In this document: positions 1-5,598 of the stretch, in pieces | Numbering within the stretch: the first letter of the stretch is position 1 | How the letters are laid out: each line of letters opens with the position of its first letter | From: an uncultured Clostridia bacterium | Lineage (GTDB): Bacteria > Bacillota > Clostridia > Lachnospirales > CAMVHY01 | Direction: 5' to 3' | Assembly: GCA_946415665.1 (NCBI GenBank) | Contig: CAMKTI010000110.1 | Coordinates: 1 to 5,598 of the forward strand | Length of the DNA: 5,598 nucleotides | Translations under genes and position numbers: made by a program | The notes under the pieces: model-generated | What the model saw: the letters and a program-made list of their open reading frames with translations, nothing else | What the model was told of the DNA's origin: nothing | Databases searched by the model: none

Positions 1-18
1 CTGCTTTTAACTCAGCAG
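1..18. repeat. Short inverted repeat just after rnc
   Basis: CTGCT (1-5) is matched by AGCAG (14-18) around an 8-base loop, 7 bases past the rnc stop. It could be the stem of a transcription terminator, but the bases that would show a following T-run lie outside the window. A five-base stem alone is weak. Confidence 0.25.
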
Positions 19-25
19 TTTTATT

Positions 26-706
26 TCATGAAAAAAATTTATTTATCGCTTGTAAGGCAGCTTCTTGTTCAGCATCTTTTTTTGATTTGCCAACGCCTTG
101 TCCCAAACATTTATTTTCGTGCCAAACTTGTGCCGTATAAATTTTATTATGATCAGGACCCGATTCATTAATTATTTTATAATTTATTGGCTCTATACTA
201 TTTTCTTGTAAAAGCTCTTGCAAATGACTTTTTGGATCTATTAAATTTTCAGGATTTATATTTTTTAAATCCAAATTTTGCTCTATCAAATTTAAAATTA
301 TTTGCTTAGCATTTTCGAAATCGCTATCTAAAAAAATTGCAGCGAAAACAGCTTCCATTGCATCCGACAAAATCGAATTTTTATATTGCCCGTTATTTAT
401 TTTTTCGCCGTGACCCAATTTTAAAAATTCCCCCAGCGAAATCTTTTTTGCAATCACAGCCAAACCTTCTTCGCAAACAATTTTTGCTCTGACTCTACTT
501 AAATTTCCTTCGCTCATATCTTTATAATTATTAAACAAAAACTCACTTACCGTTAATTCTAAAACAGCATCTCCTAAAAATTCTAACCGCTCATTATTTT
601 CTAAATGCGAATTATTATTATACGAACTATGAATCAAAGCCAACTCAAGCAAATTTTTATTTTTAAAATCATAGCCTATTTTTTTTCCCAGCTCTTTTAG
701 ATTCAT
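26..706 (-). CDS. rnc: Ribonuclease III
   Basis: Endoribonuclease that cuts double-stranded RNA in rRNA precursor processing and in turnover of structured mRNAs; acts as a cytoplasmic homodimer. The 226-residue protein has the full bacterial layout. An N-terminal RNase III domain (about 1-150) carries the signature NERLEFLGDAVLE at 38-50. The metal-binding acidic residues E42, D46, D115 and E118 (in SDAMEA) match E. coli E41, D45, D114 and E117. A double-stranded-RNA-binding domain (about 157-225) ends with the typical GKSKKDAEQEAA segment at 206-217. Length is normal for the family, so the enzyme looks intact. The ATG start lies 4 bases after the acpP stop, and its AGGAG ribosome site (719-723) sits inside the last acpP codons, 12 bases upstream, which suggests translational coupling. 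It ends in TGA. The family assignment is very secure. Confidence 0.97.
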   Translation of the reverse strand: MNLKELGKKIGYDFKNKNLLELALIHSSYNNNSHLENNERLEFLGDAVLELTVSEFLFNNYKDMSEGNLSRVRAKIVCEEGLAVIAKKISLGEFLKLGHGEKINNGQYKNSILSDAMEAVFAAIFLDSDFENAKQIILNLIEQNLDLKNINPENLIDPKSHLQELLQENSIEPINYKIINESGPDHNKIYTAQVWHENKCLGQGVGKSKKDAEQEAALQAINKFFS

Positions 707-710
707 AATA

Positions 711-971
711 TTAATTAACTCCTTTTTGCTTCTGCTTTTCTTTTATATATTTAATCGCGTCATTTATATTTTTTATTTTTTCTGCATCATCGCTATCAAA
801 TTCAATTTCAAATTCATCTTCTATTTCAGTAATAATCTGAAATAAATCAAGCGAATCCGCCGATAAATCATCATAAAAATTTGTTTCTTTACTTATATTT
901 CCTTCATCCAAATTAAACTGCTCACTAATAATTTTTTTTATAACACCAAATATTTCTTCGTTACTCAACAT
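711..971 (-). CDS. acpP: Acyl carrier protein
   Basis: Small acidic carrier that holds growing acyl chains on a 4'-phosphopantetheine arm during fatty acid synthesis in the cytoplasm. The 86-residue product has the attachment motif DSL at 39-41, with Ser40 as the predicted modified serine. It is followed by the acidic recognition helix (LFQIITEIEDEFEIEF), a strong match to the type II ACP fold. It is slightly longer than the usual 75-80 residues because of a lysine/glutamine-rich tail (KEKQKQKGVN). The ATG start is preceded at 9 bases by a G-rich run (981-985), a weaker ribosome site than those of its neighbours. The TAA stop is 4 bases from rnc. The ACP-RNase III order is typical of many bacteria and supports this being the fatty-acid ACP, not a specialised polyketide or teichoic-acid carrier. 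Confidence 0.95.
   Translation of the reverse strand: MLSNEEIFGVIKKIISEQFNLDEGNISKETNFYDDLSADSLDLFQIITEIEDEFEIEFDSDDAEKIKNINDAIKYIKEKQKQKGVN
719..723 (-). promoter_or_regulatory. Shine-Dalgarno site of rnc inside the acpP end
   Basis: AGGAG is made from the last sense codons of acpP (AAA GGA GTT) and lies 12 bases before the rnc ATG. Ribosomes ending acpP would pass directly over it, which supports coupled translation of the two genes. Confidence 0.6.
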
Positions 972-997
972 ATTTTTTTGCCCCCAAAAATTTTTTT

Positions 998-1864
998 TTA
1001 ATTATTTAATTGCCGAAATCCATTTCCCAAAACTTCTTGCGCATCATTTACAATTATAAAAGCATTTTCATCAATTTCTTTTATCATCGCTTTTAATTTA
1101 AAAATTTCCTTCGCATTTAAAACACAAAATAAAACATTTTTATCTTTTTTCGTATACATACCTTGTCCTTTTAAACTCGTAACACCACGCTTTAATTTAT
1201 TTAAAATTTTATCCGCAATTAAATCAGGCTCGCTCGAAATTATAAATACCGATTTCGAAAAAATAAATCCTTCTAAAACAACATCCAAAACTTTACTCGT
1301 AATAAATTCAGCAATAATCGCATACATCGCATTTTTTATCCCAAAAACAAATAATCCAATGCTTATTACAATTACGTCCGTTAAAAATAAAATTTTCGCT
1401 ACCGAAATTTCTTTATGCTTAAAATTTATTATACTCGCAATTAAATCAGAACCGCCTGTACTTGAATTATTTCTAAAAACTAAACCTAATCCAAAACCAT
1501 TTAAAAATCCTCCGTAAAGCGCCGCGATCATCATGTCATCAAAACTTTTTATTTTTAAATCTCGAGTCAAAAACAACATTCCAGATAATAAACCTATAGC
1601 AATAATCGTCCGTAAAATAAATTTTTTTCCTAGACATCTAAAAGCGAAAATTAATAGCGGCACATTCAAAACAAGATTAATTAACCACAACGGAATTTTA
1701 TAATTTAAAAACTTTCCGCTTAAATATCTTATAACTATACTTAATCCAGTAAAACCGCCTGTAATAATATTATTCGACTCATAAAAAAAATTTGTCGCGA
1801 ACGCCATTATAAACGTCCCAATTAAAATAAAAAAATAAATCATAAAAATATTTTTCTTTTCCAC
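998..1864 (-). CDS. YitT family membrane protein (DUF161/DUF2179)
   Basis: Integral membrane protein of the YitT family, common in Bacillota, usually present as several paralogues and without an established biochemical function; transport is often suggested but not shown. The first 205 or so residues contain about six hydrophobic segments. They include the family motifs GGFTG (36-40) and FRNNSSTGGSD (about 130-140), which resemble the internal repeat of DUF161. The C-terminal soluble part (about 212-288) matches DUF2179, with RGVTSLKGQGMY at 226-237 and DAQEVLGNGF at 274-283. The start is set at GTG 1864 (288 residues). The ATG at 1873 directly abuts the GGAGG ribosome site and leaves no spacing, whereas GTG lies 9 bases from it. 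The ABC gene stop is 26 bases upstream of this GTG and acpP follows after 26 bases, so it probably belongs to the same transcript. The family call is secure; the role is unknown. Confidence 0.92.
   Translation of the reverse strand: MEKKNIFMIYFFILIGTFIMAFATNFFYESNNIITGGFTGLSIVIRYLSGKFLNYKIPLWLINLVLNVPLLIFAFRCLGKKFILRTIIAIGLLSGMLFLTRDLKIKSFDDMMIAALYGGFLNGFGLGLVFRNNSSTGGSDLIASIINFKHKEISVAKILFLTDVIVISIGLFVFGIKNAMYAIIAEFITSKVLDVVLEGFIFSKSVFIISSEPDLIADKILNKLKRGVTSLKGQGMYTKKDKNVLFCVLNAKEIFKLKAMIKEIDENAFIIVNDAQEVLGNGFRQLNN
1001..1030 (-). promoter_or_regulatory. Weak candidate internal promoter for acpP-rnc
   Basis: TTGGGA (1030-1025) and AATAAT (1006-1001) are 18 bases apart on the coding strand, within the last codons of the YitT-family gene. 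The start site would fall near 994, about 23 bases before the acpP ATG. An own promoter would make sense for an abundant protein such as ACP. However, TTGGGA encodes part of a conserved DUF2179 motif, so the match may be accidental. Confidence 0.2.
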
Positions 1865-1873
1865 AAACCACAT

Positions 1874-1878
1874 CCTCC
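1874..1878 (-). promoter_or_regulatory. Shine-Dalgarno site GGAGG that selects a GTG start
   Basis: GGAGG touches the ATG at 1873 with no gap, but lies 9 bases from the in-frame GTG at 1864. This placement argues that the YitT-family protein begins at the GTG. Confidence 0.7.
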
Positions 1879-1890
1879 AAAAAAATTTTT

Positions 1891-3690
1891 TTAATCTAAA
1901 TCATATTGCCCACAACATAAATCATAATATCTTAATTTATTTTTAATTAATTCATCATGATTTCCTGCCTCAATTATTTTTCCGTTTTCAATAACTAAAA
2001 TCAAATCACAATTTCTTATCGTCGATAATCTATGCGCAATAATAAAACTTGTTTTCCCAATCATTAATTTATCCAAGCCTTCCTGAATTAATTTTTCTGT
2101 TCTCGTATCAACCGAACTTGTCGCTTCATCTAAAATTAAAATTTTAGCATCACTTACTGCCATTCTTGCAATATTTAATAATTGCCTTTGTCCTTGACTT
2201 AAATTTTCCCCGTCATTATAAATCACACTTTCATATCCATTCGCTAAATTTTTAATAAATCCATCTGCATTTGCTAATTTCGCCGCGTCAATACATTCTT
2301 GATCCGTCGCATTTAATTTCCCATATCTTATATTTTCCAAAACACTCATTTCAAATAAATGTGTATCCTGCAAAACAACTCCAACCAAACTTCTTAACTC
2401 ATTTAAATCAAATTCTTTTATATTTTTATTATTAATTTTTATTTCACCATGATTTATATCGTAAAATCTATTTATTAAACCGGCAATCGTAGTTTTCCCC
2501 GCGCCAGTCGCTCCGACCAATGCTATTTTTTTTCCTGCCTCTGCCTTAAACGAAATATTATCCAAAACAATTTTTTTTTCGTTATAGCCAAACACGACAT
2601 TTTTAAATTCAACGTCATACTCATCATTTTTATTTAAAATCAAATTTTTATTCTCTAAAATATTAATATCTTCAAGTTTTTCATCCATGACATCAAAAAC
2701 TCTTTCTGCTCCAGCCAAAGCCGATTGAATCATTGCGATTTGTCCAGATAAATGTGCAACCGGATGCGCCATTTCTCTTATTAATTGCAAAAAAGAAACT
2801 AATCCACCAATCGTCAGCAAATTATTTAAAATTAAAATCGCTCCAATCATTGTCGTAACTGCATAATTTATATTATTTATATTAAACATAATCGGCTCTA
2901 AAAAACCGGAATAAGTCTGCGCTCGTATCGCGATTTCTTTATAATTTTTATTATAAATATCAAACTTGTCTTTAATATTATTTTCATAACAAAACGATTT
3001 TATTACTTTTTGACATTCAAACGATTCTTCTACAAAAGCATTTAATTCACCCAAATTTTTTTGTTGCACCCTAAAATATTTTCTCGTCACACTCAAAATA
3101 ATTTTTGCAAGAAAAAAACTTATTATCAACATTAAAATCGCGCATAACATCAAAATTTTATTCCTAAAAAACATTACGCAAATACAACCAGATAAAATAA
3201 TTAATCCCGAAATTAAATTTGGCAAACTCTCATTTAACGCATCGCTTATATTATCCATATCATTTGTAAATCGGCTCATAATATCGCCGTGTTTTACCGA
3301 ATCAAAATATTTAACCGGCAAAAATTTAACATGCGTAAACAAATCTTTTTTTAGATTATTAACCGTTTTTTGCGATAGTCTTAAAACAAAATTTCTATAA
3401 ACATAATCACTTACAACATCAATAAAATAAATTAATCCCAACAAAAAAATATATTTCCCAAAAACAATTCTTTCTCTTAAAATATCACGCCAATCTTTTA
3501 TTAAAATTAATTTATCTATCAAAAAAGCTGTTAACGTCGGCGCAAGACAAATCGTTATAGCATTTATTATCAAACAAAAAACAAATACTACAAGCAATTT
3601 TTTTTGCTTAAACAAATATTTTGATAGTCTACCAAAAGTTTTTTTTGCGTCTTTAGCTTTTACAAAATTATTTTTTGTTATATGGCTCAA
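1891..3690 (-). CDS. ABC exporter half-transporter, TM288-like subunit (catalytic Walker B, LSQGQ signature)
   Basis: Membrane-bound ATP-driven exporter subunit: an N-terminal six-helix transmembrane domain (about 30-310) fused to a nucleotide-binding domain (about 360-599). Numbered from the TTG start (599 residues), visible motifs are A-loop Y369, Walker A GATGAGKT at 393-400, Q-loop Q441, signature LSQGQ at 497-501, Walker B ILILD at 517-521 with catalytic E522, and switch H553. Thus its own ATP site is complete, but its signature has Gln in place of the first Gly of LSGGQ, as remembered for Thermotoga TM288. The C-terminal YYDLCCGQYD also resembles TM288. TTG 3690 is preferred over GTG 3699 because AGGTGAT (3695-3701) is correctly spaced for TTG and overlaps GTG. 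Only 9 bases separate it from the partner gene's stop, so the two are surely co-translated partners. The substrate cannot be read from sequence; drug or lipid-like compounds are typical of relatives. Confidence 0.95.
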   Translation of the reverse strand: MSHITKNNFVKAKDAKKTFGRLSKYLFKQKKLLVVFVFCLIINAITICLAPTLTAFLIDKLILIKDWRDILRERIVFGKYIFLLGLIYFIDVVSDYVYRNFVLRLSQKTVNNLKKDLFTHVKFLPVKYFDSVKHGDIMSRFTNDMDNISDALNESLPNLISGLIILSGCICVMFFRNKILMLCAILMLIISFFLAKIILSVTRKYFRVQQKNLGELNAFVEESFECQKVIKSFCYENNIKDKFDIYNKNYKEIAIRAQTYSGFLEPIMFNINNINYAVTTMIGAILILNNLLTIGGLVSFLQLIREMAHPVAHLSGQIAMIQSALAGAERVFDVMDEKLEDINILENKNLILNKNDEYDVEFKNVVFGYNEKKIVLDNISFKAEAGKKIALVGATGAGKTTIAGLINRFYDINHGEIKINNKNIKEFDLNELRSLVGVVLQDTHLFEMSVLENIRYGKLNATDQECIDAAKLANADGFIKNLANGYESVIYNDGENLSQGQRQLLNIARMAVSDAKILILDEATSSVDTRTEKLIQEGLDKLMIGKTSFIIAHRLSTIRNCDLILVIENGKIIEAGNHDELIKNKLRYYDLCCGQYDLD

Positions 3691-3694
3691 AATT

Positions 3695-3701
3695 ATCACC
3701 T
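3695..3701 (-). promoter_or_regulatory. Shine-Dalgarno site AGGTGAT that selects a TTG start
   Basis: AGGTGAT is a seven-base match to the 3' part of the full anti-Shine-Dalgarno complement (AGGAGGTGAT). It begins inside the TAG stop of the upstream ABC gene and is followed by AATT and TTG at 3690. The paired GG lies 8 bases from TTG, the ideal distance. The GTG at 3699 is part of this site and so is an unlikely start. Confidence 0.65.
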
Positions 3702-5430
3702 ACTCATTTAATTTATTTTGTGATTCACAAATTTCGCGATAAATTTTATTTTCCCTTAATAATTCTTCGTGCTTGCCAATCCCACAAATTTTTCCGTTAT
3801 CTAAAACAATTATTTTATCAGCGTTTTTAATCGAACTAATTCTCTGCGCAACAATAATTTTAATTTTATTTTTTAAAACCAAATCAAATCCGTCATAAAT
3901 TTTTTTTTCAGTCAAACTATCAACTGCACTCGTACTATCATCTAAAATTAAAATTTCAGGTTCTTTTAAAATCGCTCTCGCAATACATAATCTTTGTTTT
4001 TGTCCGCCAGATAAATTTACTCCCATTTGTCCCAACTCAGTTTCATATTTATCTTTTAAATCCAAAATAAAATCATTTGCCTGCGCAATTTCACAGGTTT
4101 TTTTTATCTCACTTAAATCAGCTTTTTGATTTCCCAATTTTATATTTTCTATTATGCTTCCCGAAAATAAAATATTTTTTTGCATCACAAATCCAATACT
4201 ATTCCTCAACAAATTCAAATCATAATCTCTTATATTTTTATTATTAATTTTTATTTCGCCCGAATTTATATCAAAAAATCTTGGAATCAAATTTACAAGC
4301 GTTGATTTTCCAGAACTTGTTGCTCCAATTATCGCAAACGTTTCTCCTCGCTCAATTTTAAAATTTATGTCCTTTAAAACAAATTCTTTATCATCATCTT
4401 TATATTTAAAATTTACTTTATCAAACTCTAAAACATCTATTTTTATTTTTTCTGCGCCATCAAAGCTTTTTTCTTTTATCACAAAATCAACTTTCTCATC
4501 GAGAATTTCTTTTATTCTCAAACTCGAAGCTTTTGAACGAGCAAATAATAAAATTACATACGAAAGCATCATAACCGAAAATAAAATATGAAATATATAA
4601 TTCACAAACGCAGATAATTTTCCCATTTCCAAACTATTATTTAAAAATTTATTTCCACCAATCCACCAAATTATTAACGTCGTAAAATCTAATAAAAAAA
4701 TCATTGTTGGCATAGCAAAAATTACAATGTTAAATGCTTTTATCGATTTTGACATTAAATCATCTGCCACAGAATTAAATTTTTCTTGCTCAAAATTTTC
4801 ACGACAAAAAGATTTTATTAGTCTAATATTAATTAATTTTTCCTGCACAGTCGTATTCATACGATCCAACATTTTTTGCATAGCCAAAAACTTTGGCATT
4901 GCAAATCTCATTATCAAAAACAGAATTAAAACAAAAATAGGAATTACCGCTAAAATTATTAAAGCCATCTGTATATCCAAAATAATTAACATCGCAAAAG
5001 CAAATATCATAGTTATTGGTGCTTGCAAAGATATTCTTAACATCATCATAAATGTCATTTGCAAATTATTAATATCATTTGTAACACGTGTGATCAATGA
5101 AGCGGTTGAAAACTTGTCTATATTTTTAAATTCAAATGTCTGTATCTTGTCGAAAACTTTTTTCCTTAGATCAAAAGCACAATTTTGCGTTACATAAGCT
5201 GAAAAATAAATATTTATTACTCCGCACAAAATTGCAAATGAACTCAAACTAATCATAAGCAACCCATGACTTATTATATATTTCCAATCAAATTTATTTA
5301 CGCCGATATCAATTATATTTGCCATTATACTTGCCAAAGATGTTGTGCAACAAACTCCAATGATTATCCCAAGTAAACAAAAAATTATTTGCCAAATATA
5401 TTTTTTCGCATTAAAAAAAAATAATCTCAT
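3700..5430 (-). CDS. ABC exporter half-transporter, TM287-like subunit (degenerate ATP site)
   Basis: First gene of the exporter pair, 576 residues: six predicted membrane helices (about 11-300) followed by a nucleotide-binding domain (about 335-576). Motifs are A-loop Y343, Walker A GATSSGKS at 369-376, Q-loop Q417, a canonical LSGGQ signature at 473-477, and Walker B ILILD at 493-497. The catalytic Glu position is Asp498 and the switch His is Gln529 (AQR). These two changes are the known hallmark of the non-hydrolysing site in heterodimeric exporters, and the neighbouring gene carries the matching signature change. The C-terminal YREICESQ resembles TM287. The ATG start has AGGAGGAG (5443-5450) about 12-14 bases upstream, slightly long but very strong; no better start is seen. 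It ends in TAG, which forms part of the ribosome site of the next gene. Likely family relatives are TM287, LmrC/BmrC-type and B. subtilis YfiB-like subunits; the substrate is unknown. Confidence 0.95.
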   Translation of the reverse strand: MRLFFFNAKKYIWQIIFCLLGIIIGVCCTTSLASIMANIIDIGVNKFDWKYIISHGLLMISLSSFAILCGVINIYFSAYVTQNCAFDLRKKVFDKIQTFEFKNIDKFSTASLITRVTNDINNLQMTFMMMLRISLQAPITMIFAFAMLIILDIQMALIILAVIPIFVLILFLIMRFAMPKFLAMQKMLDRMNTTVQEKLINIRLIKSFCRENFEQEKFNSVADDLMSKSIKAFNIVIFAMPTMIFLLDFTTLIIWWIGGNKFLNNSLEMGKLSAFVNYIFHILFSVMMLSYVILLFARSKASSLRIKEILDEKVDFVIKEKSFDGAEKIKIDVLEFDKVNFKYKDDDKEFVLKDINFKIERGETFAIIGATSSGKSTLVNLIPRFFDINSGEIKINNKNIRDYDLNLLRNSIGFVMQKNILFSGSIIENIKLGNQKADLSEIKKTCEIAQANDFILDLKDKYETELGQMGVNLSGGQKQRLCIARAILKEPEILILDDSTSAVDSLTEKKIYDGFDLVLKNKIKIIVAQRISSIKNADKIIVLDNGKICGIGKHEELLRENKIYREICESQNKLNE

Positions 5431-5442
5431 GGTAAAAAACAG

Positions 5443-5450
5443 CTCCTCCT
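5443..5450 (-). promoter_or_regulatory. Strong Shine-Dalgarno site of the first ABC gene
   Basis: The coding strand reads AGGAGGAG, preceded by AAA, with ATG 12 bases beyond its end. It allows extended pairing with the 16S rRNA 3' end and fixes the ATG at 5430 as the start. The spacing is longer than the usual 5-9 bases. Confidence 0.75.
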
Positions 5451-5479
5451 TTTGATTTTTTAGTTTGACCTGTCACCAA

Positions 5480-5509
5480 ATTTTAATTTATTTTTGCCCG
5501 ATAAAACAA
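5480..5509 (-). promoter_or_regulatory. Weak candidate promoter for the exporter operon
   Basis: On the coding strand TTGTTT (5509-5504) and TAAAAT (5485-5480) are separated by 18 bases. The -10 matches TATAAT at five of six positions and the -35 matches TTGACA at three. Transcription would start near 5473, leaving a leader of about 43 bases with the strong ribosome site. Such matches are common by chance in AT-rich DNA. Confidence 0.25.
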
Positions 5510-5535
5510 ATTTTTATTTGATAATTAATTTATCG
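5499..5535. repeat. Nested inverted repeats with GATAA/TTATC arms upstream of the exporter operon
   Basis: On the plus strand CGATAAA (5499-5505) is mirrored by TTTATCG (5529-5535), a perfect 7-base inverted repeat with a 23-base spacer. Inside it CAAAT (5507-5511) and ATTTG (5516-5520) form a second perfect pair around TTTT. A further GATAA (5520-5524) pairs with TTATC (5530-5534) and lies 20 bases from the first GATAA. The block overlaps the candidate -35 element, so it could be an operator, but the AT-rich background makes chance pairing possible. Confidence 0.3.
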
Positions 5536-5597
5536 TATAAAAATTTTTTTAATCCAAGTAGAAAATTTTTATTGATACCAAAAATTTTTATTTTCAT
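5514..5597 (-). CDS. Possible short ORF: leader peptide or 3' end of an upstream gene
   Basis: A reading frame of 27 codons starts with ATG at 5597-5595 and ends with TAA at 5514-5516. The peptide begins MKIKIFG and ends YDKLIIK, is basic and hydrophobic, and matches no family I recognise. The frame is still open at the window edge, so this may be the C-terminal tail of an upstream gene in the same operon rather than a separate peptide. No ribosome site can be judged because only one base lies before the ATG. In sequence this AT-rich a stop-free run of this length can occur by chance. Some related exporter operons (B. subtilis bmrBCD) have a translated leader ORF in this position, which is the only reason to consider that role. 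Confidence 0.3.
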   Translation of the reverse strand: MKIKIFGINKNFLLGLKKFLYDKLIIK

Positions 5598-5598
5598 A

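Noticed and set aside
23..31. ATG overlapping the rnc stop codon as the start of the next gene
   Set aside because: The frame reads ATG AAA TAA and ends after two codons.
1879..1892. A7T7 palindrome between the second ABC gene and the YitT-family gene as a terminator
   Set aside because: It has no GC-rich stem and no loop, and it sits within a tight gap directly before a ribosome site, so reading through is more likely.
4367..5197. Two plus-strand reading frames (4367-4591 and 4727-5197)
   Set aside because: They lie opposite the conserved first ABC gene, show low-complexity sequence rich in Ile, Lys, Ser and Asn with no recognisable domain, and have no good ribosome site. They are shadows of the real gene.
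3700..5430. Asp498 and Gln529 as signs of a decaying or broken ABC gene
   Set aside because: These exact changes are the established degenerate-site pattern of heterodimeric exporters, the frame is complete, and the partner carries the matching LSQGQ change.
5465..5493. TTGACC on the plus strand as the -35 of a divergent promoter
   Set aside because: No acceptable -10 hexamer lies 16-18 bases downstream (TTATTT only), and no plus-strand gene follows in the window.
1..5598. CRISPR arrays, tRNA or rRNA genes, insertion sequences, phage or defence genes
   Set aside because: No spaced direct repeats, cloverleaf-type or rRNA-like segments, transposase motifs or terminal repeats were seen; nearly all of the window is taken up by five intact, recognisable genes.

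Overview
The window is a compact, AT-rich stretch (roughly 25-30% GC by eye) with five complete genes, all on the minus strand and packed head to tail with gaps of only a few to about 35 bases. Strong Shine-Dalgarno sites (GGAGG, AGGTGAT), GTG and TTG starts, a YitT-family membrane protein and the acpP-rnc gene pair point to a low-GC Gram-positive bacterium (Bacillota, Clostridia-like); this placement is an inference from style and gene content. The coding strand carries more G than C by eye, which would fit genes transcribed in the direction of replication. TAA, TAG and TGA all end genes, so the standard bacterial code is used.

In the direction of transcription (high to low coordinates): bases 5431-5598 are a leader region. 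It holds a possible short reading frame that may be the tail of an upstream gene, GATAA-type inverted repeats, weak promoter-like hexamers and a strong ribosome site. Next come two ABC exporter half-transporters (5430-3700 and 3690-1891). Their motif changes are complementary: the first has a degenerate Walker B/switch region, the second a degenerate LSQGQ signature. This is the layout of heterodimeric exporters such as TM287/288. A YitT-family membrane protein (1864-998) follows, then acyl carrier protein (acpP, 971-711) and ribonuclease III (rnc, 706-26).

The genes could be read as one transcript, since no convincing terminator lies between them, although acpP may have its own promoter inside the 3' end of the yitT-like gene. 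The exporter pair is one functional unit. The acpP-rnc pair is a familiar housekeeping neighbourhood, but here the expected fatty-acid genes upstream are replaced by membrane proteins. I see no mobile element, CRISPR array, tRNA, rRNA or clearly new system. The most useful points are two start-codon corrections, the paired degenerate nucleotide site and the unusual context of acpP-rnc.
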